A stretch of DNA of 64,000 nucleotides from NCBI RefSeq assembly GCF_035083965.1, contig NC_089723.1, forward strand, positions 3,685,001 through 3,749,000, read 5' to 3'. The notes under the pieces were generated by a model. The model did no database searches. It was not told where the DNA came from and worked only from the letters and a program-made list of their open reading frames with translations. The stretch is from Branchiostoma lanceolatum (Eukaryota; Chordata; Leptocardii; Amphioxiformes; Branchiostomatidae). Shown here piece after piece: positions 46,743 to 59,126 of this stretch (position 1 is the stretch's first letter; every line of letters starts with the position of its first letter). Made by a program: the position numbers and the translations under genes.

Positions 46743-49700
46743 CTAAATATCCTCGGTGATCTTTTCTTTTATTGCCCTACGCAGAATCCAGTTTTTATCA
46801 AAGTTGATCGGATCATTCAAATCTGTACTCTCTACAATTCCGTTCGGCTGGTAGGGATTGTCCGTTTTATCAACCTTGAAGAGGGAGCGCGCGATGGCGA
46901 ACACTCCACGGCTTCCACCCGCCGCAGGCATATCACGGCCAGTCCCCTTCCCGTCATCCTCTGCGTCTGCGACGTTCGATTCGTCGGCCATCTTGTTTTC
47001 GTCCGCCATCTTGTTTTTGTCCGCCATCTTGTTTTCGTGTGCGTCACAGATGGTGAGGTAGCGCTGGATTTCCTCGTACGGATCGTCGTTCTGGTCGATC
47101 TCGTGTTCGCAGATGTCCGCTCCAAGTTCCTCCTCTTCTTCGGACATGCGCAGACCCATAGTCACGTCTATCAGCTAGAATCATTGAAATGTCAGACATG
47201 CCAATCTGATAAGATAATGCAGATAAGACGATCGATTCTCTAAACGATTTTGTCTTAAATACGTCGAAGAAGGCATCAAAGACATCCAGCTTGGAAATGA
47301 CGTTAAGAACATGATGACGTAAAGCAAGACCATGACGTAAAGAACATGATGACGTAAATGTAGATCGTAACGTAAAGAACATGATGAAATGTACTGGATG
47401 CTTAGAAGACTATATCCAGTAGTGGATGCTTACTAAGAAGACTATATGCAGTAGAGGATCCTTAGAGACAATGTCTGTGTCCCGTGTTAAATCTTGATCT
47501 ATAGCTAAAAACGAAGGTATGCTTCCTCTTTATGTCAGCATGGACAAGGCCTACCTTGAGTAAGACAAATGAGACGCCGGCGCCCCAGAGGATGATGACG
47601 ACCACAGCGATCAGCTGGACCCCCAGCAGGTACGGTCCTCCTCCGTAAAGAAGACCTGGGGAGGGGGGCAAGAAACATCGGCCTTATCTAGACCGCAGTG
47701 CCACCTAGTCTTTTTCGTCTTATAAAAAGTACATATCTCAGTCAAACAACTGCGGTTTGGATAGAATCAACAGCATTTGGGACAACATTATTTACACCAC
47801 AGTTGCGACACAAGATCGCCCTGTCAAAAAACTTAATAACAAAAAAATCTACAAAAGTATTTTGAAACAACCGTGTATCAATAAATAGTACTGGAACTGG
47901 GACAAGACGGGGGACGTTAAATTCATTGGAGATCTATTTGAATGTATCTTAATCTGCTTATGTACCCTGGTGGAATTATGTCACTAGACGTAACTTACCC
48001 TTTCTGCCGAAGGAGAAGCCCTCGAGGCTGTCGTTCAGAGCGAAGAGCCCCACCGCCAACATGCCCCAGATGGCCGCGAACCCGTGTACGGGGACCGCAC
48101 CAACCGGGTCGTCTGGAAACATGTCAAAGGTCACGATTACAGGCAAGCGCCAAGGGTATATTTTCAGTCATGTTAAAACTAACTGTAAGAAGCATTTTTG
48201 TTGGGAAATGTTGAACCTGGAAGTTACAGGTAAGGGCTTTGCCTATTTCATTTTGGAGTGTCCTGTAGATAGATAGATAAATAAATAAATAAGTCAAAAT
48301 TTTATTTTGATGCTATAGTGACACGTTTCGCCGTTAGGAATCGGCTCAAAATCACTAGATGGCCATTTTAGAGGTTAGATTACGCTGCCAATGTGAGTTC
48401 TCCATGGGCTTAACCTCAGGGAGGTGAAAGCCCTTTTCTTACATGTTTTCTATATACATAGATAGGAGACTGGATAGGTGGGATATGCCCTGGAAACAAG
48501 TGTTATCGTCATAACAGGTCGCGTAAGTTTTTCCAGTATGTTTATCTGCGTGTTATTACCTCACAAAAAGGTACGGTAATAAACCATTGCTTTTGATTAT
48601 ACGTCTGGGAGAGGGTACCAGAAATTCAATATAATGTCGTTGGTCTGTGTTCCTGCAGTACAGTTTCTGTATGTTCTGCCAGAGGGCGCTTATGCTTCAA
48701 AAGGAGGTAAAGTTGGTGAGGACATATTGCCTTGTTAAGCTGAGCCTTAAACATTCATGTCTCAAAGTGATGTCTTAGCATCGCATCGAATTCCTACAAA
48801 ATGTCTGTTACAATTGCAAATATCTGATGTTTCTAGTAAGTAACCTGGACATTAAATATAGCATGACATGACGGAAATTTTGATAAAAGATGTATACAAA
48901 TTTGGAAACTTTACGATAAAAACACCTTAGATGTAATACTGAAACATCTAGGAATCACCATGACTAAGAAGTAGAGTCCAAACACGTACATATGTCGATG
49001 AATTGAAGGTTAGACATGAAAGTGATCAACGTAACAGTTACTGAAACAACTGGTGTTGTTGGAAACGAAAGGTGGTGGATGCTACAGGAAACATTGGACC
49101 GTTTCCAAAATATACGCAGTTGGTTGAGTAACTGTTGACTATTGCTATCTTGTTATTCTAATAACATTTCTGTAACAATTCCAAATCTCTTATGTTTCTA
49201 AGTGACCTAGGAATTATAAATAGCACATATGACGGAAATTGGATAAAAGACATATAAATATGAAAACTTTACGATAGAAACATCTAGGATGTAATACTAA
49301 AACTAGAAACAAGACAATCCATACAGGCCTTCTCCAGTTATTCTGCTTTACTACATACGTGCATACATACACACATACATGCATTTGTACAATACAAACG
49401 CTACCCAAAACATAATCTTCTTGGCAAAGATAATAACAAAACCGAGTCCAAGCATGTACCTAGTACGTTGCTTGATGAATGGAAGGTTAGATATGCAACT
49501 GGATAGATTTTGGAAACTATCCGACGTTTCAGGTAGCATCCACTATCATTCAAATCACCGACAAAAGGTAGTGGATGCTACCAGAAACATGTGACCGTTT
49601 CCAAAATATACGCAGTCGCTTGTCGAGTAAGTGTTATCTTGGAAACACGTACCTATCTTGAGGTAGTTCAGCAAGGGCACTCCGAGATCCGCCGCCAGCC

Positions 49701-52700
49701 CGCCGAAAGATCCGATCACCAGGCCTGCGAACGGACTCGCTATCGCGCAGATCGCTGGGTAATGATAGAAAACAAATGTCGAAAGCCGGGATAGGGTGTT
49801 TGCAGTCACGTGGTTGGAACTTCAGTATTGTCCGCTATGTTGGATGATTAAACATGGAAGTTGCAAGATATACGAAGGTAAATTTAAATTTAAATTTGTG
49901 TTTGTGGTTCCAGTCACTTTATCGTGGCATTATGGACATGTACAGATCTCACCCTTCTAGGTTAGGCCATCTTGATTTGATTATATAGATGACATCCGCG
50001 CGCATCAATTTTCGCCCATTTCCAAAAACAAAGTTTTCTACCATACTGTAAATCGTACAAAGCATTTACAAAACGAGCAAAAATATGCCGTAAGTTTCAA
50101 AAAGGTATTTCGGAAAACAGATACTAATGTCGTAGAAGTCAAAGAAGAAGACGTGTATAAACAAAAATTAAGAATCTATTAAATCATTTGGTATACCGTT
50201 CTCTATGGGTTTAGTAATTTGTTAGACCTTGTCGACCATGTAAATTTCACAATGAAGGCGCCTTATTTTTTGCCAAACCTCTTTTAGGGTTCCCAGAGGA
50301 TGTCATCCATATAATCCAATCAACATGACCTTACTAAGGTTCGACTAATCGACATGACAGCTGTGATGCCACGTGCAGACAAGCTATATGTCAAGGAATG
50401 GTTAATAGAAATGAGACTGGTAGAAGTACTTTCACGCTGTTCAAACGGTTTATGAAATATGTTTTCTTACAAAAATTGTGAAATTCACCGTTTCTGGTAG
50501 AGCGAAAGGACATGGTTTGACCATCTCCCTGCTGCCTAACTCTGTAACCAAGAGGGAATCGGGTGCCAAACGGCCACTCTAGCGTGCTAAAGGTTAACTT
50601 ACCGGTGACAGACACCAGGCCACCCAGGATGCCGTTGACGATGTCTCCGACGTTGAACTGTCCTTTTTTGGTCGCGTAGCTTTGGAAAAAACACGCAACA
50701 GTTATCTATCTATGTAGTTATCAAGATTGTAATATAGCACTACAGGGACTAGTCAAAGGTCTCAAAACACACACAGATTTGGTTCGCTGATGTGCCAACA
50801 TCTGCACATTTGCCACGAAGTGCCGTAATGCTTTTTTAATTTGAGTTTTTTAGTACAGCAACTACCAAGACAAATAAATAAGCGCATATGGTTTAAACTG
50901 TGCATCATGTAGATACACAGGCCTAGGTACAAATGCAGACGATGTGAAATCTCTATAAAATGTAGTGTTTCTAGTTTTGGAGTAAGTTACCTGTAGGTGA
51001 CCCCGACAAGTCCTCCTCCCAAGGACCCCAGCATGGTAGACACGGCTGATCTAAAACCGAACAGTAGTTAACGTTGGGTAACCTAAATTCGGGATTTTTC
51101 CGATAATGGTTGACTAAAATCAATCTAGCAGAACAATAAACCATCCTTTTTTTCTATTATTCTGTCAGTATCATGTACTATCTTTGCACTAATCATGTAT
51201 ATGGTAGATTTTGTCTCTAGTCGTGCTGACACCATAATATTTCAACTTGAAACTACCGTCCGCCGCACGCACAATTACGGTGCTGTCGGACAGGGGGGCA
51301 CATTAATTCGGGAGAGAAGATTCGTCTTGAATATCTTACCGCTAATCACATTTTATACAGCAGCTATTCGTTCCATCCTTGGCTTGAGGAGGGTGCTATG
51401 GATATAGACGTGTCCAAGTAAAAAAAAAATACACGAAAAAACGGCCGTACCGCACACATCAGGCATTCGATTACATCCCGTTTGTTGAGTCGGTAGAACG
51501 TCACTCAAAGTCGATCCCCACCGTCATGGCAACGTGTACATTATTCATGGCAAGTTAGCTGGATGCCGTAGCAATGGTTATACTACTATGTCCATGTGTT
51601 CCTTGTTGTGTTAGGAGCAAACTTTGAGGAAAATATCGTCTTCAGTCCACTATCACACGCAACATTTAGACAAAAAAGTGTTCCTCACAAACCTTTTGTC
51701 GTCTGCTTGACGACATGATTCTGGGTAACAATATGGCGGCGGGAAAATACACGTGCCGTAGGTTGTAGCAACAAAGAGGAGTTTTGATGATTGATCACAC
51801 TTAGAATCCAGTTGCAGGTTAGCAAAAGAGATTGTAATAAGTTGTCTTGTAAATAATTGTGTTTAGCAGGCAGGAGATGTGACATTTGTCTTATAAACCA
51901 GCGAACAACCGTGCAGTGTGAGTCTCCCACGAAGCCCCCAGACTCTGTCAATAAGGGACGGAGAGTTTTTGACGTCGCCAACTTCTAATGCATGGTTATC
52001 GAAGCTTTTCAGACAGTGTTCTGAATGCGTTAGTCTGTCAAGTTTGCATTTCTAGCGGTATTACTGATGTTGCATCTACCACATATCCCTAAATACCCCG
52101 TTTTCGAAAAATCCCGAATTTAAGTACCCCACGAATTTATGTTACCCAACGTTACAAAACTTAACAAAATTACTCCAGCTTATTGTACTCTGAACGTTGG
52201 AAGTTTTTCTATTACATTTTTGTGTGTGTATAATGTCCTTTTTAAATACAGATTTCTTTGTGTATAGTGTCCCTTTATGTTCCAGATCACCAATGTCGCG
52301 AGTTTGCAACAGCTAGAGACAGTGGCCGATACTGACTTCCAACCACCTTTGACCCGGTGCTCACGTCACTTCCGGGAAGTGCCGTGTGCAGAGCATCCGG
52401 GTCCTCTGTTATCATGAAGAAGACCAGAGGACAGGTCGAAAATTTGAGTCACAAAATGTTTTTTTTTTAAGTTCAGTAACATCCTTTTTCATGATATGTA
52501 TTACAGATGAACTTTAATGCCAAATTTGCAAGTGTCATTGATAGATCTAGACCGGCCTTGAACTCACACCTTGCGGCTAGTTTCCACTTGCCTCCCTGGA
52601 TACCGTAGGTACTTCCGCAGTTAAACCCCAGCCAACCCCACCTGAACAGAAGAATGAGTATAATTGAATACTGGTAACTATTCAAAAGCATCATAAGAAC

Positions 52701-55700
52701 GTATAAACATGTATCTCTATCTAACCTCTATCACCATTTACCCGCTAGCTCGCATACATGACTGTATATCCGCCACCATGAACAATTCACCCTCATCACC
52801 GCAATGAAAAGCGGCCTTGTGCCGATTTGAGCTTATCATGAATAAACAAAGGTTCAAACAAAACAAACAAAGAGATCTCAAATAGAATGTCTCATAACGC
52901 ACTCTTGAATATCTAAACTGTGCAGACCTGGGGGTCTTCCCTGGTTGTGGCATACATACAAATTTGCATGTAATCTGGTGGATAAATGTTGATGGAGGTT
53001 ACCTATTATACGATAAGACCAACAGCGACAGGGTTGAAATACTGTCGTTGGATGAAGCCTCAAAATAGTCCAGGTAAGGTGATGATGTCGTTTACGGCTT
53101 TGAGCATATACGGCCAGCCGGAAAACATACAGACAGGCAGACAGGCAGATAGGCAGACAGGCAGACAGACAGACAGACAGATAGGCAGACGGACAGACAG
53201 ACGGGCAGACGGACAGACAGACGGAGATATAGGCAGACAGACAGACAGACAGACATATAGACATGCAGACAGACAGACAGACAGACATACAGACAGGCAG
53301 ATAGGCAGGCAGACAGATAGGCAGTCAGACAGGCAGGCAGGCAGACAGACAGACAGACAGACAGACGGAGAGACAGCCAGACAAACAGACAGGTAGACAG
53401 ATATATAGACAGACACACAGGTAGACAGACAAAAACAGACTTAAAGACAAGTAAGCAAAAGAATGACTCCGCACCACAGCATGAACGTCCCGAGCAGCCA
53501 GCCAGCAAACAGGCAGACAGACAAACAGACAGACAGACACAGACAGACATACAGACAGACAAAAACAGACTTATTTTTAAAGACAGGTAAACAAAGGAAC
53601 GTCTCTCCCACCACAGCATGAACGTCCCGAGCAGCCAGCCAGCAAACAGACAGGTAGACAAACAGGCAGACAGACGGACAGACTGGTAGAAAGACGGACA
53701 GGTAAAAAGACAGACGGACTTTAAGACATGTAATTGATTGAATGACTCCACACCACAGCATGAAGGTCCCGAGCAGCACGTTGGTGGGCGAGGACATCTC
53801 GGGGGCGCCGCCGTTCTCGTCATCGAAGCGTCCGATCCGCGGCTTCAGCAGCAGGGTAGCCACCAGCCCGCAGGACGCCCCGCACAGGTGCACGGCGCCC
53901 GTCCCCGCGACGTCTATCACGCCCATCTGCGGACAGAGGAGAGAAACCTCGTCTGAGAAACACAGTTATGAAATTGTTTAAGCCTTCTTCTCACTGTACC
54001 CGCGGCACGCTTGCGTGCAAATACACATTTAGATGATGAAACAAGTAAGAGCTATCTACGGATTAAAATTACAACCATAGCATTTTAAGAACACGAGATA
54101 TAACAACAGTAAGATATAACAACAGTAAGCTCCACTGCAGTATCGCTGTGAGCCGCTAGGGGGCTAAAAAATCTAACAATTTCAAGGTCTCATAAAGACA
54201 CACTAAAAATCAAGACAATTCATTCCTAGAATTCTTGCAGACTGTACACAATATGTATAATCAGGCTCGCCCCTGAAGCGTCGCCAAAAATAAACACCAG
54301 CCGCATCTGGGGGGTTTGCGAAGGTGGCTAAAGCCCCCTCTCACTGGACCCGCAGCACGCTGGCGGCGTCGCTGCGTCCTAACCTGGATTTGTGTTAACC
54401 TTGACTTTATAATGGGAATATCATAATTCAAAACGTACAAGTATGACCCAAAAGACAACAAAACACACAAAGCTTAAAAAGATTCGTTTTTTGTCGATGA
54501 AGTTCGTTGAGTGCTTTGTCGACGCCAGTATGCCGCGGGTCCAGTGAGAGGGGGGCTTTACCGTGTAGAGGAAACCGTTGGGCGCCCAGATCCAGTGCGC
54601 GGGAAAGATGTAGACCACAGTGTTCAGCATGGAGAACACGATGTAGGAGTTGAGCTTCGTCCGCTCGGCCATTGCCCCCGACACGATGGTGGTACTGGTG
54701 GTGGCGAAGGACAGCTGGAAGATGAACTTGGCGAAAACCTGGGAATGAAGGAAGGAATGAATGGATGGATGGATGGATGGATGAATGAATGAATGAATGA
54801 ATGAATGATTGGAAGAAGGTGGTGGCGAAGGACAACTGGAAGATGAACTTGGTGAAAATCTAGGAATTAATGAATGAATGAATGGGTGAGTGAATGATTA
54901 AATGAATGATTGACTGAAGGAAGGTGTCGAAGGACAGCTAGAAAATGAACCTTCAAACATAGGAATGAACGAAGGAATGAACGAATGAATGAACGAATAG
55001 GTGGATGATTGAGTATATGATTGAAAGAATGATTGAATGAAAGAAGGTGCCGAAGGACAGCTGGCAAATGAACTTGGCGAAAACATAGGAATGAACAAAT
55101 AAGTGAATGGATGAATGGACGGATGGATGGATTAATAAATACATTGATGAATGGATGTCAGGATGGATGTCAGGATGGATAGATGAATTAATTAACTAAT
55201 AGGACAAAATGTATGGATAGATGGATGGATGGATGGATGGATAAATGGATGAATGAATAAATGAATAAATGGATGGAAGTGCAGACGGAAGGAAGGACGA
55301 AATGAAGAAAGGGATTCTATCAATGTCATGCATTTTCCAATGTTCACACAGGCACACAGACACGCACTCAATAACTTAACATTCTTAGTGAAGGTTGTAA
55401 AAAAACGTTAGCAGATACATACCACGCCCATGTTCTCGTCATCCGAGTCCAAGAACCAGTCGCCAACGCCGCAGAAGGCGTTCGTGCCCGCCGCCATCCC
55501 GAAGGTGATCCCGAAGCCGAACATCCAGTAGGTCAGCCCGCCGAACACCACGTCCACCGCGTTCTTTACCATGATGTTCACCTCGTTCTTGGACGACACG
55601 TTCCCGCACTCCAGCAGACCGAAACCTGCAGGGAAGCATAAGTTTTCGGATATCAAACTCGAGACACAAACGCACACACATGCACGCCGTTCCTGAGGTA

Positions 55701-56917
55701 TCTTGGCTTTTACGAATTTAAACAGACAGACACACCAAAGCTGTCTTAAATAGATGTCAAAACCGGAAGCTTCACTGCAATACCACAAAGAGTCGCTAGA
55801 GGGCCTAAAATATAATCATTTCGAGGTTTTACCAAGCACTACCCACGTACCAAATATCGAGACAATCCATCTAGGCATAATGGAGTTATCGTACACACTA
55901 AGGCAGACAGACAGTACACACACACACACAAACACACACACACACGCGCGTTATCCTGTATACACACAGACGGACACAGACGAACATACACACACATACA
56001 CATATGTTATCGTGTGCACAGACAGACAGACAGACACACACACACACACATGAACGAAAACATAGCGAAGGTAACAAAACGTGGCATATACATTGTATGT
56101 AAACCTGTAACATATCGTGATCTGATCTGACCTGACTGCATGGTGAAGATAATGAAGGAGCTGGTGAGGATCCAGGTCGCGTCGTCCCAACTCAGGCCGT
56201 CCCCCGCCCCCTGTGAAAGGTGAAAATATTAATTTAAAAATTTAAAAATTCAAAAATTCAAAAATTCAAAAATTCAAAATTCAAAAATTCAAAATTCAAA
56301 AATTCAAAAATTCAAAAATTCAAAAAATTCAAAAATTCAAAGATTCCAAAAATTCAAAAATTCAAAAATTTAAAAATTCAAAAATTCAATCAATTAATCA
56401 ATCAATCGTTCGCAAGCGTCAGGGTATGATGCATGGCGGCTACAGACATGCATAGCTACATCTCGCCAGGTATATCTACTCTCGGTCTAGAATCTCCCGT
56501 CAAGTCAGTTTTGATGTCGGAACCAGTTTATCTCACTGTAGAGCTGCTTTTTTACTGGTCGTGACAGAGAATAAAGACGTTATGTACTGTATTTCACAGC
56601 TTTATGCATTGTACTCTAGCTCTTGTTGAAAAGTACAATGAACAGTGGGCCAGGTCTTAACGTCCTGTCCTAAAGACTGTGACCCATTCCAGTAGCCTGC
56701 ATGTTGGGTGAGAGACACAGCCGGGATTCGAACTCACGGCTTCTTCATCCACTAACCACTGAACTACTGACGCTACCTGTGTGCCGCCTGTGGTCCCGTT
56801 ACCCGGTACGGTAGAGGCCGGGGTGGCGTTATAGTTCCCATAGTCCGCGGCGGTTTGGTTGGAGAGAGTCGCGTTGAGAAACACGTCCAGCACGGTTGTG
56901 GTCGGTGTGGCGTCCAT
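46743..56917 (-). CDS. AMT-family ammonium transporter C (twelve coding exons)
   Basis: Coding exons in transcript order: 56917-56777, 56210-56132, 55625-55423, 54738-54562, 53926-53754, 52641-52570, 51050-50991, 50679-50603, 49754-49653, 48112-47999, 47655-47555, 47174-46743. Phases close to 576 residues. Signatures are [35 protein letters not shown] and [10 protein letters not shown]. The pore histidines are at 213 (AVHLCG) and 371 (VPVHGF). The N-terminal tail has four N-glycosylation sequons (15, 20, 30, 40). The cytoplasmic tail (last exon, 143 residues) is acidic, with a repeated NKMAD(E/K) stretch encoded by a 21-base repeat near 46985-47040. The first coding exon follows an acceptor at 56927, so an untranslated exon should lie upstream. 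It has more introns than gene A, including one within its N-terminal tail that A and D lack. Confidence 0.93.
50520..50599 (-). mobile_element. piggyBac-like MITE end beside the donor of gene C exon 50603-50679
   Basis: On the minus strand the intron starts GTAAG, followed at once by TTAACCTTTAGCACGCTAGA and a GTTTGGCACCC stretch. The same element end appears at 8375-8450 and 34085-34150. TTAA is the piggyBac target. Confidence 0.55.
53125..53740. repeat. (ACAG)n/(GCAGACAG)n microsatellite field with two exon echoes
   Basis: Long CAGACAGACAGG-type repeats on the plus strand. Within them, 53475-53500 and 53612-53640 repeat the 3' end of gene C exon 53754-53926 (CTCGGGAC.TTCATGCTGTG) with the donor GTG. 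Long frames of alternating Ser/Val/Cys/Leu here are artefacts. Confidence 0.9.
54331..54558. mobile_element. MITE2 copy B, TA-flanked, beside the donor of gene C exon 54562-54738
   Basis: AAGCCCCCTCTCACTGGACC at the left and the matching end GGGGGGCTT at the right, with TA at 54329-54330 and 54559-54560. On the minus strand the intron reads GTA then the element, so the right TA supplies the T of the GT donor. A scrap of another MITE2 end lies at 53981-54010. Confidence 0.85.
54740..55290 (-). repeat. GAAT/GGAT microsatellite field with three echoes of an exon start
   Basis: 54815-54865, 54917-54967 and 55041-55093 each repeat the acceptor and first about 40 bases of gene C exon 54738-54562 (TTTTCGCCAAGTTCAT ... 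CAGCTGTCCTTCG). They are separated by AATG/GATG repeats. All three lie upstream of the real acceptor in transcript order. Confidence 0.9.
55915..56055. repeat. (AC)n / (ACAG)n microsatellite
   Basis: CA and CAGA runs in the gene C intron between exons 56132-56210 and 55423-55625. Confidence 0.9.
56211..56776 (-). mobile_element. SINE occupying intron 1 of AMT gene C
   Basis: On the minus strand the intron opens GTAGCGTCAGTAGTTCAGTG, a tRNA-like head with a box A-like TAGTTCAGTGGTTAG. Box B GAGTTCGAATCCCGG follows at about 56709-56723. The far end, before the acceptor at 56211, is a run of TTTTTGAA units (56225-56395), as expected of a SINE tail. The element appears to fill the 566-bp intron. 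Confidence 0.65.
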
Positions 56918-56962
56918 GCCTGTATTCTGTGTGAGAAATGCAGGAAAATACGTCCTCAATGA

Positions 56963-57210
56963 AGGCTAGACATCCAGGTAATAAGATACTGTAAATGCAG
57001 AAATGTTCGCGGTGGTTTAATTTTTGCGGTTTTCGCGGCGACCGTTTGACCGCGAATTTAGAACCACCGCGAACATTTTCATCCAATACTGCAGCAGTAT
57101 GTGATTAGCGCGAAACAAAAACCAAGCAAACTTAAATGCATTTACAGTGGGCCAAAAGAGAGGTACTCAAGCAACTAGATAAAATTTTAAAACGTTTCAG
57201 GCGTATCCAG
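56963..57210. mobile_element. Fold-back family element interrupted by MITE7
   Basis: Outer parts (GAAGGCTAGACATCCAGGTA on the left, TACTCAAGCAACTAGATAAA on the right) belong to the 42590-42910 family. Between them lies a MITE7 copy (CTGTAAATGC ... GCATTTACAG, 56989-57147). Confidence 0.8.
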
Positions 57211-57844
57211 AAAGACACATTATCTCCAGACCTCCCAGTGGCAAAATCGTAACTAACATTTATGTCACACGGCCCTCTGTTTGGAGTAAATCTTAGGTGC
57301 CTGTGCGACATACAAACATGTATGGTCTAGATCGACAGTTGCGATTTTGCCATCGGAAGATACGCCATGAAGTTTAGGAAAAATAGAAAATTGGTGTTCG
57401 TCCATTTTAGCTCGCAGAAAAACGGGCGCCATGTACAGCATATACGATCGTACAGGCTCAATGCACCTTAAAACTCCCCTTCTGCAAAAAGTTAGATAAG
57501 AGATAAGAATGAAAATGGCTCTTGATCAAATTCCACCTGACAAAAAGGTCTTTTTCCACTGTTTTCAAATGACGCTACGTATATACATATATCCAACGGC
57601 GTAATTTCCTTGCTATATTGTCAACACTACAAACACATAAACACAAGAACATTTATTTCAACATTCCGGTCAAAATACTACAACCTGACTTACCAACTAG
57701 CCGGGATCCGAGCTCTTGGCACTCAGGTTAAAAAACTAGGGAGTCGCTAGGGACTAAAACACACACACACTACTATAAATGCTGACAGCAAATGTTGAAA
57801 CTCTACTCAGAAATAGGATATTGGAGATCCTTCTTTTTACAACC

Positions 57845-58000
57845 AGTAAATCTCACCTGCTGACGTTTCGGTGTCTGTCAGACACCTTCCTCAGAGCTTC
57901 TGACGCTTTTGCATTGAGAAGCATTACTCCAGTCAGAAGCTCTGAGGAAGGTGTTTGACAGACACCGAAACGTCAGCAGGTGAGATTTACCGGTTGCGAA
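57845..58000. mobile_element. Inverted-repeat element with hammerhead-like cores
   Basis: Arms 57852-57905 and 57930-57992 are reverse complements. The plus core reads CTGAGGA (57942-57948), an 18-base hairpin, then GAAACGTC (57967-57974). The minus core occupies 57894-57862. This GAAACGTC...CUGANGA pattern recalls hammerhead ribozymes. Confidence 0.7.
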
Positions 58001-59126
58001 AAGAAGAATCTCCAATATACTATGTTCTACCAACCTGATGATATTATCTTCGGAAATTTAGTCAGAAATACTCACTCAACCTCTGAAAAAGACGCTGTCT
58101 CTGATCGATGTATTAGAGAACACCTGATAATGATTCACACGTCACGTAACGAGCGCTAAGTAACTGAGGATATTCTAATTAGTGGGATCCAGTAATATCA
58201 TGTCCCTAAAGCATCAAACTGAGACATTAACGGTTTGGCCATTTGCAAGGCTTTATTCTCTTTTCTTTGGTGATTTTACTGTGGTGGATTTGGGGACTTT
58301 TCTATCACGCGAAGGAGGGAGATTATTGTCACTGGATTGGTTGGTTGATTGATTGATTGATCATTAGAAATGCGCGCATTGGAACGGTACCGACCTAATT
58401 AGAGAAAGCTACGTATCACGACACCATAAGAAAAAAATATCGTTGGAAAGCCATCACTTCTTGTAGCATTATTTGCAAATTAAATGTCTTTTATAGTGAC
58501 GGTACGCTTTGACTACGATAATGTTGTAATAACTTGTGCAATATAACACACTGTTGTTTAGTGAGAAATTTTCATCAATTCATCAGTCACACAGTCATTC
58601 ATTTATGTATCATTCTAGTTAAAGTTCTTGAACTTCCGAAATCCAGTGCTTCATCCTCCCTTAACTCAACACTGGTAAAATACGAGATCAATTCAGCTAA
58701 ACAAAACCTTGCTAAAATGAGCACATTTCTATATAAAAAAATGCATTCTTTTATTCATTTTTGTTCTCCTCTCTTTTTCCTTCCTGCCCTTTCTTTCGTC
58801 CTTTTATTTGTTCCTTCATGAAATGAAAAATCGGTGCCTACAAATATCAAGTTGTGGTGGATTGGCTGTAAACTTTCCCGGTGCGTGCAAGGCGCCACGC
58901 CTTGATCATCGATCACTCCTCTAATGCGCGTTTCAACCATAGAAAACGTACACTAATCCGTCTCACTTAATCCCTCTGCGTGTGTGTGAGATAATCCCTC
59001 AATAGACCACGGGGGAAACACCTAGGCCAAAGAAACAAAATGTTGTGTTTCCGGTTATAGTCTTGGAAAAAAATAGGGTCTGTAGGTAGGGATTTTTTCT
59101 TCATTTCAGTTGATATGATCCAAAAA
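58001..59126. other. Intergenic, AMT C to AMT D, no gene seen
   Basis: AT-rich; short frames without recognisable protein features. Confidence 0.5.

Noticed and set aside
46722-47243. Plus-strand frame opposite the AMT C tail
   Set aside because: Antisense shadow of a confirmed coding exon.
52878-53823. Long Ser/Val/Cys/Leu-rich frames
   Set aside because: ACAG microsatellite, with only the embedded AMT exon being real.
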